64,000 nucleotides of DNA from Alteromonas antoniana (lineage in GTDB: Bacteria > Pseudomonadota > Gammaproteobacteria > Enterobacterales > Alteromonadaceae): assembly GCF_019249295.1 (NCBI RefSeq), contig NZ_JAESDH010000001.1, forward strand, positions 1 to 64,000, given 5' to 3'. Each line of letters begins with the position of its first letter. Position 1 is the stretch's first letter. The notes beneath the pieces are model-generated. The model was not told where the DNA came from, searched no databases, and worked only from the letters and a program-made list of their open reading frames with translations. Shown here in pieces: positions 45,034-54,149 of this stretch. Position numbers and translations under genes: made by a program.

Positions 45034-46530
45034 GTGCATTCTGAACTGCATGAAAGACTGGAATATTTAGTCAACTACTCGTCGCAACTGATCTTTGTGA
45101 GTGGCGACTCTATTGCGCAGCAACAGCGCACCTTGGAGGCGTTTGTCTTCCAACAGCACGACGATACAGAAATTGCCTATGTCACCGCAGAGCCAGAAAT
45201 GGAACTGTCAGATTACCGTCGGCAGCTATGCAGGCAATTGCTTGGTCAGGTGGTTGGTAGCTACGTCAGACCGCTCAACGAACTTCTGTCCTCATTAAAC
45301 CAGCATGAAGGTCCAATTCTCATCACCCTGACGCAAGCGCAGCATATGCCTGACAGGCTACTTCAGGAGCTCTGGGATTTAGTGTTACAAAGCCGTTTTG
45401 CAGGCAATAAACAGCATTTGAATGTACTGCTGTTCGGGGAAACGCAGTGGGCTGAGAATGCCAAACAGTGGCTTCCTGCAAAAAACACCGATACGCCACT
45501 GCTGATCAGCAGCCAGTCTGTGCACACGGAGCCGGAAAGCTCTGACTTAGACAAACTGATAGCCCGCAGACGGGAAGATTTTCAACAGCACATGGCAAGA
45601 CGCTATGGCCAATCCCAGCAATCTTTCACTCCCCGGCTTAAGTCACCGTGGTTTCTTGCTGCGGTTGTGGTGGTATTCCTGAGTTTGTTTGGCTCACTCA
45701 TCGCATGGCAATACGGAAACGATATCAGCTCACTTTTTGGTCCGCTAAAAAGCGAGCCGGCTACTGTGAGCAATGATACCGTCGCTCCAGGATCTGCGTT
45801 CGATAAAATCGCAGCGCCGCAAATTGATGCCACATCCATCCCGGCAGAGAACACGTCACCAGACAATACAGAGATATCGGGCCCCGGCAACGACAATTCG
45901 GGATTGGTTACACAGTGGAAGGACGCCGTCGACGCGCTGCCGCGGGTTAAGAGTAACGTCTCGGAAACGAGTAAGAGACTACCTGAAAACACCGAACAAG
46001 AGGCACCTGTTAACGTAGCATCATCGGCTAAGCCAGACACAGTTGCTGACAATCCAGTGACAGTCAGCCAGGACGTCATTAGCGATACTCCGCCACAGTC
46101 ACAGACAAAGGCAGTGACGCAAAGTGAAACGGTGACGACAGACACAGTGACTACCGAAAGCCCGGCTAGCGACAATACCGACATCAAGAACGTGGCCTCC
46201 GATGCGCCTGAGCAGATCGTTGCTGACAATGATCTCGTCGCCAGCCTTGTGCGTCAGGACGACTTCATGTTGCAACTTGCAGGCATGAAAGATAACGCAT
46301 TGCTCGCCCGGTTTGTCAGTGATAACAACTTAACCGCGCTGACCCATGTTTATCGTACACAACGCTATGGTGGCGATTGGTATGTACTATTATTTCATCA
46401 GCCATTTTCCTCATTGCAGGATGCCCGGCAGGCGCTTGCGTCATTGCCTGATTATCAGGGCCGCGAGAATGCTTTTGTCAAACGGGGGAATCAGATCCTG
46501 AACGAATTGAGAGTAGCGACGAGCATTTAG
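45034..46530 (+). CDS. damX: DamX-like cell-division protein with SPOR domain
   Basis: A 498-aa protein. The N-terminal 190 residues form an ATPase-like domain without a clear Walker A; one transmembrane helix (about 207-226, LAAVVVVFLSLFGSLIAW) follows; a long low-complexity T/S/D-rich linker leads to a C-terminal SPOR domain (about 410-495, FMLQLAGMKDNALLARFV). SPOR domains bind denuded glycan at the septum. The start codon is GTG. It keeps the E. coli position after aroB. Confidence 0.88.
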   Translation: MHSELHERLEYLVNYSSQLIFVSGDSIAQQQRTLEAFVFQQHDDTEIAYVTAEPEMELSDYRRQLCRQLLGQVVGSYVRPLNELLSSLNQHEGPILITLTQAQHMPDRLLQELWDLVLQSRFAGNKQHLNVLLFGETQWAENAKQWLPAKNTDTPLLISSQSVHTEPESSDLDKLIARRREDFQQHMARRYGQSQQSFTPRLKSPWFLAAVVVVFLSLFGSLIAWQYGNDISSLFGPLKSEPATVSNDTVAPGSAFDKIAAPQIDATSIPAENTSPDNTEISGPGNDNSGLVTQWKDAVDALPRVKSNVSETSKRLPENTEQEAPVNVASSAKPDTVADNPVTVSQDVISDTPPQSQTKAVTQSETVTTDTVTTESPASDNTDIKNVASDAPEQIVADNDLVASLVRQDDFMLQLAGMKDNALLARFVSDNNLTALTHVYRTQRYGGDWYVLLFHQPFSSLQDARQALASLPDYQGRENAFVKRGNQILNELRVATSI

Positions 46531-46610
46531 CGACGCAGAAAGCCGTTACATTGTGATCGAGAGCACTCTCTGTTGCGTAGGGATTTGTTTGATCCCCCTG
46601 CTCTTAATCT

Positions 46611-48065
46611 ATGACACTCCACGCGAAAAGCCGCTCCGAATATGACCACCTGAATTCCCGTCCGGGGTCGTTGCAGTACGGCATTTTGGCTGGTGTTGCT
46701 TTAGTCATTGTGATTGCCAGTGTCTGGTCAGTTATCAATGGTCGTGCCGAAGGTGCTGCCTCGCCATTGTTTCTGGGTACCTACGGCGGTATGGTTTTCG
46801 TGTTGGAACTGTTTTCTGCAGTCCTGCTTTTCTCGCAATTCAGAAACACCGGCATTCTTACCTTTGGCCTACTTGCCTGCGCATACCTCTGGGTTGTGCT
46901 GATTTCCCCTTTTCAGGTTGCTTTGCTTGCCGGCGCGTTCGATCAGGTTAGCTTCATTGCCACAGCCCACTCGCAGGCCGCATGGTTGTGGACGTTCTGG
47001 CACCTCGGCTTTCCGATAATTGTCACTATCGCCATGTTGCTTGATGGAAGCTCCCCAATAGTCACAGATCAGTTTAAGAGCTGGGCGCTGCTTATCACTG
47101 GCTCAACGGTTGCGATTGCACTTGTTGCCATCGTTCCGACGTTATTCGGCTGGATAACCTATCCGGTACTGGTCAAAGACACGTCAATGTTCACATCGGG
47201 GCTGCTCGACATAATCGGGCCGCTGAATGTCATGCTATGCACAGCGGCGCTATTGACGATTATTCTGAAAGGCAAGCTTGCCAATGCCATTTACGCCTGG
47301 CTGGTAATTGCGATGCTCGCGACTGCCTGTGAGGGTGTGGTAGCTATTTACTCAGGCTCGCGCTTCAGTGTTGGCTGGTATGCGTCCAGAGCCCTTAGTC
47401 TGGTGTCCTCCTCAGCCGTTTTTATTGCTCTGCTTCTGGAAACGATGCACCTTTATCATAAGGTGATAAAACAAAATACCGCATTGCACGGGATGGCCAG
47501 CACAGACGGTTTGTCTGGCCTGGCAAACCGCCGGGCCTTTGATGAGCGCCTGGAGCAGGACACGCAGCGTGCCCAGCGGGACCATCTTCCTTTAAGCCTT
47601 ATTCTTGTTGATATAGATAATTTTAAGCAGTTTAACGACACTTATGGCCACCCTAATGGCGACCGCTGTATCCGTCATGTGTCTGAAAAGATGGCGGCGA
47701 CAATAAACCGCAGTACCGATTTCATCGCCCGCTTCGGGGGAGAAGAGTTTGCGGTTATCCTGCCCTCTCACACGCTCAACCAGGCGTTAACCGTAGCAGA
47801 AAAGCTTCGCACTGCCATTGAGCACGCTTTCGTGGAGCTCGACGATGGCAGCGACGTGCGTGTCACAGCCAGTTTTGGTGTAGCAACGACAAGCCCGCAT
47901 TCGGATTATGACGAGCAGGCGCTCATCAACCGTGCCGATACCGCACTGTATCAGGCCAAAGCGTCAGGCAGAAATTGTGTTCGCACTCATCAACAGAGTG
48001 CTTTCACGGATGCGCATTCTACAGCGGAACTTGCGCACGGCCACACAAGGCGGGTTGAAGCATAA
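46611..48065 (+). CDS. MASE4-GGDEF diguanylate cyclase
   Basis: A 484-aa membrane enzyme. The N-terminal MASE4 sensor (about 20-285, with AAWLWTFWHLGFP) has seven to eight hydrophobic helices; the GGDEF domain (about 295-460) has STDGLSGLANRRAF, the active-site signature RFGGEEF and an inhibitory site RSTD five residues before it. It should make cyclic di-GMP with product inhibition. It sits between damX and dam, which are usually adjacent. Confidence 0.92.
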   Translation: MTLHAKSRSEYDHLNSRPGSLQYGILAGVALVIVIASVWSVINGRAEGAASPLFLGTYGGMVFVLELFSAVLLFSQFRNTGILTFGLLACAYLWVVLISPFQVALLAGAFDQVSFIATAHSQAAWLWTFWHLGFPIIVTIAMLLDGSSPIVTDQFKSWALLITGSTVAIALVAIVPTLFGWITYPVLVKDTSMFTSGLLDIIGPLNVMLCTAALLTIILKGKLANAIYAWLVIAMLATACEGVVAIYSGSRFSVGWYASRALSLVSSSAVFIALLLETMHLYHKVIKQNTALHGMASTDGLSGLANRRAFDERLEQDTQRAQRDHLPLSLILVDIDNFKQFNDTYGHPNGDRCIRHVSEKMAATINRSTDFIARFGGEEFAVILPSHTLNQALTVAEKLRTAIEHAFVELDDGSDVRVTASFGVATTSPHSDYDEQALINRADTALYQAKASGRNCVRTHQQSAFTDAHSTAELAHGHTRRVEA

Positions 48066-48450
48066 CGGATTTATACCGTCTGCCCGCAGAGATAATGACG
48101 TTTACCAACAGACTCTTATCCACTTTGCCGTACCGATGCTTTCTGACGTGCGGTTATCCTTTGTCGTGACCAGACACTGCAACAAATTACTGGTTGCGTC
48201 AGTATTACGCTCTGCCCGGAACGAGTCATAAGGGCTCAAGAGTAGATTTACCAAGCGAATTACCATAAAAAAGCGCCTGCGATGAGTTTGCAGGTTGTCG
48301 CGATCTCCGATGCCAGATACAATCCTATTTTATAAGAGTGGTATCGTCGTGCCTGAACGTCTGTCATTAATCCTGGCATGGCCGCCTCAGCACATTCTGG
48401 AAATTCTGGAAGCCACCGCTTACATTCCGCGCGGGTAGTTTTAGTAGAGC
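48066..48450. other. Intergenic region before dam
   Basis: 385 bp. A 29-codon frame at 48349-48438 (GTG start, product MPERLSLILAWPPQH...) ends 12 bp before dam; it has no strong Shine-Dalgarno and I cannot say whether it is translated. Nothing else recognisable. Confidence 0.35.
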
Positions 48451-49356
48451 ATGATGCAGAAGAAAAACCGGGCCTTCCTTAAATGGGCCGGTGGCAAGTA
48501 CAGTCTGGTTGAGCATATTGCAGCCAAGTTACCTCAGGCGAACAAGCTTATAGAGCCGTTTGTCGGTGCCGGCTCTGTATTTCTCAATACCCACTACAAG
48601 CGCTACCTGCTTAACGATATCAATCCTGATCTGATAAACCTGTATAACCTGTTAAAAGCACAGCCGGATGCGGTGATCCACGATGCCAGACAGTTCTTCA
48701 CGTCAGACAACAATCAGGAATCTGTCTACTACGGGTTAAGAGAAGAGTTCAACACTACCACTGACGATTACTACCGTGCCATTCTGTTTTTATATCTCAA
48801 CCGTCACGGATACAACGGCTTGTGTCGATACAGTCTGGCAGGCCGGTTTAACGTTCCCTTCGGCCGGTATAAAAAGCCGTACTTTCCTGAAGAAGAAATG
48901 CTGATATTTGCTGAGAAGTCGCAGCGCGCCACCTTTACCTGTCTGCCGTTTGAGAAAGTGTTCAGTCGCGCACGACGAGGCAATGTCATCTACTGCGATC
49001 CACCCTATGCCCCGCTAAGTAAGACGGCCGCTTTTACCAGCTATGCCGCGCGAAGCTTCGGCAATGATGCGCAACATAAGCTCGCCACTCTTGCACACCG
49101 AGCCTCAGCGGTACGTGGGATCCCAGTGCTGATTTCCAATCACGATCTGCCTCTTACCCGCGAGCTCTACAGAGGCGCTGATTTCAGTATGCTTTCCGTA
49201 AAACGTTCGATTAGTCAGAATGGGGCTTTGCGCAAACCCGCTGCGGAAATTCTGGCTTATTTTCCGCCTAATGAATCACTTCCGAAAAAGCCGGTACGCC
49301 GTCGCAAAAAAGCAAAAACTATCGCGGCAAACGCCACGCATATCACCCTCCCTTAG
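48451..49356 (+). CDS. dam: DNA adenine methylase Dam
   Basis: A 301-aa N6-adenine methyltransferase recognising GATC. FLKWAGGK (9-16) and FVGAGSVF (37-44) form the SAM site and DPPY (183-186) is the catalytic motif. The basic C-terminal tail (KKPVRRRKKAK) makes it about 20 residues longer than E. coli Dam. Translation may start at the second Met (48454). It is involved in mismatch repair strand choice and replication timing. Confidence 0.94.
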   Translation: MMQKKNRAFLKWAGGKYSLVEHIAAKLPQANKLIEPFVGAGSVFLNTHYKRYLLNDINPDLINLYNLLKAQPDAVIHDARQFFTSDNNQESVYYGLREEFNTTTDDYYRAILFLYLNRHGYNGLCRYSLAGRFNVPFGRYKKPYFPEEEMLIFAEKSQRATFTCLPFEKVFSRARRGNVIYCDPPYAPLSKTAAFTSYAARSFGNDAQHKLATLAHRASAVRGIPVLISNHDLPLTRELYRGADFSMLSVKRSISQNGALRKPAAEILAYFPPNESLPKKPVRRRKKAKTIAANATHITLP

Positions 49357-49658
49357 AACAGCTCCAACCTGTACCCGGCCAGCCAACGTCCGTAACAGTT
49401 TGCTTCAGGCAGACCATTTACCCGGCTTTCCGCTTCTCAGGCATAGCCTGCTTCGTACCTTAAACCGTTTTTTTTTGTTTCGCGACTCAAGCCATATGAC
49501 AAATCAGATACCATCATAAAGGCATGTCAGGGGCGTATTAATACGAAGGGTGGTGTTAAATAATATCACCCCGCAATGCGGTGGTTTCGGCTCAGAAAAA
49601 GGGAAATGATATAAAAGGATGAGCTTGGTTGGACTATGCTCACAGGTGTGAACAGCAG
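49357..49658. other. Intergenic region dam - DUF2970
   Basis: 302 bp between convergent genes, with no gene. A short palindrome GTATTAATAC lies at about 49537-49546. Nothing else I can support. Confidence 0.4.
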
Positions 49659-49856
49659 TTAGCTTAGAATGTAGCGAACCAGAAAAACCAGAGAAATAAC
49701 AAACAAGATCACAAACACTACACCAACTACGACGTACATCACCGGGGAGGTTTGTTGAAAGTCGCGTTCGTAATTTTTATGGCTCTGCACACCGAATGCA
49801 CTTGCCAGCACACTGAGAATTACGGCGATAAAACCAGGTTTAGTGGAATCGCCCAC
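49659..49856 (-). CDS. DUF2970 small membrane protein
   Basis: A 65-aa protein: an amphipathic start (PGFIAVILSVLASAFGVQSHKNYERDF) typical of DUF2970 and one C-terminal transmembrane helix (VVVGVVFVILFVISLVFLVR). Function unknown. Its start touches the end of the upstream gene (1-bp overlap), so the two are translated together. Confidence 0.85.
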   Translation of the reverse strand: MGDSTKPGFIAVILSVLASAFGVQSHKNYERDFQQTSPVMYVVVGVVFVILFVISLVFLVRYILS

Positions 49857-50191
49857 TATTGACCTTTAGGCGTAGAAAAATCATTGTCTTTACTGCCACC
49901 GTGAAGTAGCTCCAGCAAGTCCAAATAGTGAAATTCATAAGAGAGTGACCGCCCTGATACCCAGGAAACCCAACTTACTTCACCTTGATTGGCACCAACG
50001 CACTGATTTTGCACGTGACTGGCTGGTAAGCGATTATCATATTCCGTTAAAGGCTGGAACTCGCACACAGTATCCGGTTCGGTGAACGCCACCAGACCAG
50101 CGAATCCTACGCCAGCCACTACAACCGATAATGTTGTACAGGTTTTAAATGTCATCCTGAGCATTGCCATACGCTTAAAAAGTAATCTCAT
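49856..50191 (-). CDS. Hypothetical exported protein
   Basis: A 111-aa protein with an N-terminal hydrophobic segment (TLSVVVAGVGFAGLVAF) that could be a signal anchor, and a soluble part with two cysteines (C43 and C64) that might form a disulfide. I do not recognise it. Candidate Met starts at residues 1, 8, 10 and 13; the longest is given. It precedes the DUF2970 gene in a two-gene unit. Confidence 0.6.
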   Translation of the reverse strand: MRLLFKRMAMLRMTFKTCTTLSVVVAGVGFAGLVAFTEPDTVCEFQPLTEYDNRLPASHVQNQCVGANQGEVSWVSWVSGRSLSYEFHYLDLLELLHGGSKDNDFSTPKGQ

Positions 50192-50556
50192 TATATTGCA
50201 ATCAGATATTTCGACAACAAGTTATTCATTAAAAATTGGTAAACTGGACGTTGTGACAGTACGAAACAAGCCGCAGGTGCATCTGAGGTTGCGCACGCAT
50301 GCAGGCAGGTATACTTCAGGGCGATGACTTAAAGTAGGAGCTCAGAAATATACAGGCGGTCAGATAATTGGCCGCAGACGATACAGACCAGCCCGAAAAC
50401 AGACACAGGCAGCGTTATCAGGTATCAGCAATTGTCATATTGCGCGGTCTGAGGGTCATTTGCAGATGTGTACTTGTCGTAGAATTAAGAAGCGCCACTA
50501 AAAAGTGGCGCCAGACAAGACTCAACGTGGTAAAGGCAGTTGCCCTGTAAGGTGTC
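50192..50556. other. Intergenic region with a terminator
   Basis: 365 bp. Besides the terminator of the porin gene (50485-50511) I see no feature; no reading frame here looks coding. Confidence 0.4.
50485..50511 (-). terminator. Terminator of the TorF-type porin gene
   Basis: GCGCCACT/AGTGGCGC stem with an AAAA loop, followed on the minus strand by TTCTTAATT. It lies about 45 bp past the stop codon. Confidence 0.75.
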
Positions 50557-51222
50557 TTAGAAAGACGTACCCCAGCTAACAACGAATTTAGTATCGTCGT
50601 CGCCTGACTCGTCATCCGCTTTGGACACTGTCAGTGTAAAGTCACCTTTTGACAGGTCAAGTTGATAGTGACCGTAATCCGAATCGCTACCTAAATCAAA
50701 GTCGTAGTAGCCATAAGTTACGCCCAGAGCAAATTCGTTTGGCAAATCCCAGCCGTAAGAGACATTGTAGTAGATATCGCCAGTATCAAACAGTGAGCCG
50801 TCAGCCACCTGTGAGTTTACTGTGTAAGCCACACCAAAACCGAAGCCCATGTAACTACCATTGAAGTAAACTTCGCCGAAGTCTGAATCTTCGTAACCAG
50901 TTGCCGGGTAGTTATAGTAGATGTAGCCGACATCGTAACCGAAATCGCCTGACTCGCCGCTGTAACCTAGGTAGTAGTCGTTTTCAGTTGCGCCGCCTGC
51001 ACCCCAATCGATGGTTCCAATCCAGGTACCCGCATAAAAACCGCTCTCGTGCGAGTAATCAACACCACCAGAAATTGATGGATCATTCATGCTTTGCGTC
51101 ACACCGCGCCACAGGTAGTTACTGGTAACACCGATGTTAGCTTCTACGGCAGCCTGCGCCTGACTCAATCCACTTGCAGCGACTATGGCAACTGCCAAAG
51201 CTGACATTTTCAATGTTTTCAT
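50557..51222 (-). CDS. TorF family putative outer-membrane porin (TIGR02001/Gcw_chp)
   Basis: A 221-aa protein with a signal peptide (ALAVAIVAASGLSQAQA) and a beta-rich body full of alternating aromatic and glycine residues. It opens with ANIGVTSNYLWRGVTQS, the family signature, and ends VSWGTSF with a C-terminal phenylalanine as in outer-membrane barrels. CGGAGAAC precedes the ATG. The substrate is unknown. Confidence 0.85.
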   Translation of the reverse strand: MKTLKMSALAVAIVAASGLSQAQAAVEANIGVTSNYLWRGVTQSMNDPSISGGVDYSHESGFYAGTWIGTIDWGAGGATENDYYLGYSGESGDFGYDVGYIYYNYPATGYEDSDFGEVYFNGSYMGFGFGVAYTVNSQVADGSLFDTGDIYYNVSYGWDLPNEFALGVTYGYYDFDLGSDSDYGHYQLDLSKGDFTLTVSKADDESGDDDTKFVVSWGTSF

Positions 51223-51620
51223 GTGTGTTCTCCGTTGGATTTATTAAATTGATGTTCTTAACTTTTCTGTCTTTTTGTTCTTATGCCCCTACTACGCAAA
51301 AGTGATGCCCAACCACACCACAATTTATCTTTGCCATAAAAAATGGGTAAACAGCTGTTTTTTATGAATTTTTATTCACGTAAAAATATACGTGTAACGA
51401 TGCCTGAAAAATGGAAGAGGTTTAAATTGCACCAATATGCAGCACACTCACTGAAACAGTGCAGGTTTTTCGCTTTTTAAGCCCAAGGCTTTTCGGTACA
51501 CTCTGTGCTCACTTTCAAAGGGTGCATGAGCAGGCACGACATTGTTTCATCTGCTGCCATGTAACATGTTCAGTCGCCCGGATATTTTCACGTTCTCAAC
51601 GTGTGTTTAAGGGATAAGGA
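51223..51620. other. Intergenic region porin / rpe
   Basis: 398 bp between divergent genes. It contains the dyad CACGTA-N6-TACGTG at 51377-51394, which could be an operator, and several AT-rich promoter-like stretches. No gene. Confidence 0.4.
51377..51394. promoter_or_regulatory. Dyad CACGTA-N6-TACGTG, possible operator
   Basis: A perfect 6-bp inverted repeat around an AT-rich 6-nt centre between divergent porin and rpe genes. I cannot name a regulator for it. Confidence 0.35.
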
Positions 51621-51626
51621 ATGGCT

Positions 51627-52304
51627 ATGGCTAAGTGTTTAATTGCTCCTTCCATTTTGTCAGCGGATTTTGCGAGACTGGGTGAGGAAGTAGACGCGGT
51701 ATTGCGTGCTGGGGCAGATATCGTTCACTTTGATGTGATGGATAATCACTACGTACCAAACCTGACTTTCGGGCCGATGATTTGTGAGGCGCTGAGAAAT
51801 TACGGGATCACCGCCCCAATCGATGTGCATCTGATGGTCAAGCCGGTTGACGAGTTAATTGAGAAGTTTGCCAAAGCGGGAGCCAGCTATATCAGTTTTC
51901 ATCCGGAAGCTTCTGAGCATATCGACCGCTCCCTTCAGCTTATTAACGACCTTGGCTGTGAAGCCGGTCTGGTGCTGAATCCGGCGACACCGCTCAGCTA
52001 CCTTGACCATGTAATGGACAGATTGCATCACATACTGGTGATGTCGGTGAACCCGGGCTTCGGCGGGCAAGCCTTTATTCCCTCAACGCTGGATAAAGTT
52101 CGTCAGGTTAAGCAGCGTATCGCAGAAAGCGGGCGGGATATTCGATTAGAAATTGACGGCGGCGTAAAAGTCGATAACATTCGCGAGATTGCTGAAGCCG
52201 GTGCTGATATGTTCGTAGCCGGCTCCGCGATTTTCAATGCGGATGACTACGCAGAAGTTATCAGCGCAATGCGTCGGGAAATCGCCCACACCGAAACAGC
52301 ATAA
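51627..52304 (+). CDS. rpe: Ribulose-phosphate 3-epimerase
   Basis: A 225-aa TIM-barrel enzyme of the pentose phosphate pathway. [35 protein letters not shown] and [10 protein letters not shown] contain the catalytic and metal-binding residues. The ATG at 51627 has the same length as the E. coli enzyme and AAGGA 6 bp upstream; an ATG at 51621 abuts it. Usually gph lies between rpe and trpS; here trpS follows directly. Confidence 0.96.
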   Translation: MAKCLIAPSILSADFARLGEEVDAVLRAGADIVHFDVMDNHYVPNLTFGPMICEALRNYGITAPIDVHLMVKPVDELIEKFAKAGASYISFHPEASEHIDRSLQLINDLGCEAGLVLNPATPLSYLDHVMDRLHHILVMSVNPGFGGQAFIPSTLDKVRQVKQRIAESGRDIRLEIDGGVKVDNIREIAEAGADMFVAGSAIFNADDYAEVISAMRREIAHTETA

Positions 52305-52338
52305 ATCACATAATTTTCAGTTTTACAGGTAACACACC

Positions 52339-53346
52339 ATGAGTAACAAACCCATTGTATTAAGCGGCTGCCAGCCTTCAGGACAACTCACCTTAGGTAA
52401 CTACATGGGTGCGCTGAAGCAATGGGTTTCCATGCAGGATGATCATGATTGTCTGTATATGCTGGTTGATCTACACGCGATTACCGTTCGCCAGGAGCCA
52501 GAAAAACTATACAACGCCTGCCTTGACGGCCTGGCGCTGTACTTAGCCTGCGGCATTGATCCGGAAAAAAGCACCTTGTTTGTGCAGTCGCACGTTCCTG
52601 AACATGCACAGCTTGCGTGGGTGCTTAACTGCTACACCCAAATGGGTGAACTTAATCGCATGACCCAGTTTAAAGACAAGTCTGCCAAGAATGTGAATAA
52701 CATTAACGTGGGCCTTTACAGCTATCCGGTCCTGCAGGCCGCCGATATCCTCGTTTACAACGCACACAAAGTGCCTGTGGGCGAAGATCAAAAGCAGCAT
52801 CTGGAGCTGACTCGCGACATCGCGACTCGCTTTAACAACCTTTACGGCGACATTCTGACGCTGCCTGATCCGTATATTCCTGAATTTGGCGCACGGATCA
52901 TGAGCCTGCAAGAGCCTGAGCGTAAGATGTCTAAGTCAGATACCAACCCGAATAACTACATCGGCTTGCTGGAAGAACCGAAAAAACTGGCTAAAAAAGT
53001 AAAACGTGCTGTCACAGACTCTGATGAGCAGGCGCGCATTTATTTCAATCCGGAAGAAAAGCCCGGTGTGTCTAACCTGCTGACATTGCTATCACTGGCA
53101 ACCGGCAAATCTGTCAATTCGTTGGTTCCTGAGTATGAAGATAAGATGTACGGCCATCTGAAAGGCGATGTCGCTGACGCGGTGGTCGCATTGGTTGAGC
53201 CCATTCAGGAAAAATTCAAAGCACTGCGTGAAGACCGCGCGTACCTGGATAGCGTGATGAAGCATGGTGCCGAAAAAGCATCAGCCCGTGCCTCGGAAAC
53301 CCTTGAAAAAGTATACGACGCTGTTGGCTTTATCAAAAAGCCCTGA
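52339..53346 (+). CDS. trpS: Tryptophanyl-tRNA synthetase
   Basis: A 335-aa class Ic synthetase. The HIGH-like motif is TLGN in [14 protein letters not shown], and KMSKS is intact in [25 protein letters not shown] is also typical. It charges tRNA-Trp with tryptophan. It lies 34 bp after rpe. Confidence 0.96.
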   Translation: MSNKPIVLSGCQPSGQLTLGNYMGALKQWVSMQDDHDCLYMLVDLHAITVRQEPEKLYNACLDGLALYLACGIDPEKSTLFVQSHVPEHAQLAWVLNCYTQMGELNRMTQFKDKSAKNVNNINVGLYSYPVLQAADILVYNAHKVPVGEDQKQHLELTRDIATRFNNLYGDILTLPDPYIPEFGARIMSLQEPERKMSKSDTNPNNYIGLLEEPKKLAKKVKRAVTDSDEQARIYFNPEEKPGVSNLLTLLSLATGKSVNSLVPEYEDKMYGHLKGDVADAVVALVEPIQEKFKALREDRAYLDSVMKHGAEKASARASETLEKVYDAVGFIKKP

Positions 53347-53366
53347 TAACGCAAACTGGCAGAGAC

Positions 53367-53966
53367 ATGCTGCTTCTTATCGACAATGTAGATTCGTTCA
53401 CTCACAACCTTGCACGGTACTTCCGTGAGCTGGGTTGTGAGGTGCTGGTTGTTCGCAATAATGACATCACCTTGGCAGACATCAAGGCGCTTGATCCCGA
53501 GCAACTGGTAATTTCACCGGGTCCCTGCACACCCAACGAAGCGGGCATCAGCCTTGAAGCTATTGCTCACTTTTCCGGCACGATTCCAATTCTGGGTGTG
53601 TGCCTGGGTCATCAGGCGATTGGACAGGTTTTTGGTGCCACCGTTACCGGTGCCCGCGAGATCCGACATGGAAAAACCTCCTCGGTACACCATCGCAGTG
53701 CGGAGCTGTTCCAGCAGGTTCCTGACGGGTTTTCAGCAACGCGATATCACTCACTGGTCATCGCGCCAGACAGTCTTCCTGTGTCACTGCAGGTAGATGC
53801 ATGGTGTGAGCATGACGATGGCTATCGTGAAATTATGGGCATTTCCCATAAGACCTTGCCGGTGTGGGGCGTTCAGTTTCATCCGGAGTCGCTGCTTACC
53901 GAACATGGCCATGCCATTCTGGATAATTTTCTGAAGCAGGCAAGCCGGTTCAAAAAATCAGCCTGA
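53367..53966 (+). CDS. pabA: Aminodeoxychorismate synthase, glutamine amidotransferase subunit
   Basis: A 199-aa class I glutamine amidotransferase. The nucleophile cysteine is in GVCLGHQAIGQ, the oxyanion loop in SPGPCTPNEAG, and the H-x-E pair in FHPESLLTEHG. It supplies ammonia for 4-amino-4-deoxychorismate (folate), and may also serve anthranilate synthase. No trpE is adjacent, and argD/astC is close by as in E. coli, so pabA is preferred to trpG. Confidence 0.88.
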   Translation: MLLLIDNVDSFTHNLARYFRELGCEVLVVRNNDITLADIKALDPEQLVISPGPCTPNEAGISLEAIAHFSGTIPILGVCLGHQAIGQVFGATVTGAREIRHGKTSSVHHRSAELFQQVPDGFSATRYHSLVIAPDSLPVSLQVDAWCEHDDGYREIMGISHKTLPVWGVQFHPESLLTEHGHAILDNFLKQASRFKKSA

Positions 53967-54031
53967 CGCTTCTGCTTTCAGCACATCAGCTCGGGTATCT
54001 CGTAAATATATTATTCTTAAGTATAAAAAGT

Positions 54032-54057
54032 TAAAGTCTGTTCACTTTTTCCGATAA
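54032..54057 (+). promoter_or_regulatory. Possible sigma-28 (FliA) promoter of the HDOD gene
   Basis: TAAAGTCT (54032-54039) and TCCGATAA (54050-54057) each differ by one base from the FliA consensus TAAAGTTT and GCCGATAA. The spacer is 10 bp instead of the usual 11. It lies about 93 bp before the start codon. Confidence 0.4.
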
Positions 54058-54149
54058 ATACAGGTAGTATCTGATTATTCGGAAGACATTATATGTATGC
54101 AGCAAGTCTCGTGCCTCACGCAGCATCGACACGCAGGAGCTTTTTTACC

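Noticed and set aside
45603-46229. A 208-codon open frame antisense to damX
   Set aside because: It mirrors the low-complexity threonine/serine/aspartate linker of damX in the opposite strand; the composition is an artefact and the protein resembles nothing.
53367-53966. Call as trpG (anthranilate synthase component)
   Set aside because: No trp genes other than trpS are nearby and the neighbourhood with argD/astC matches pabA, although the subunit may serve both enzymes.
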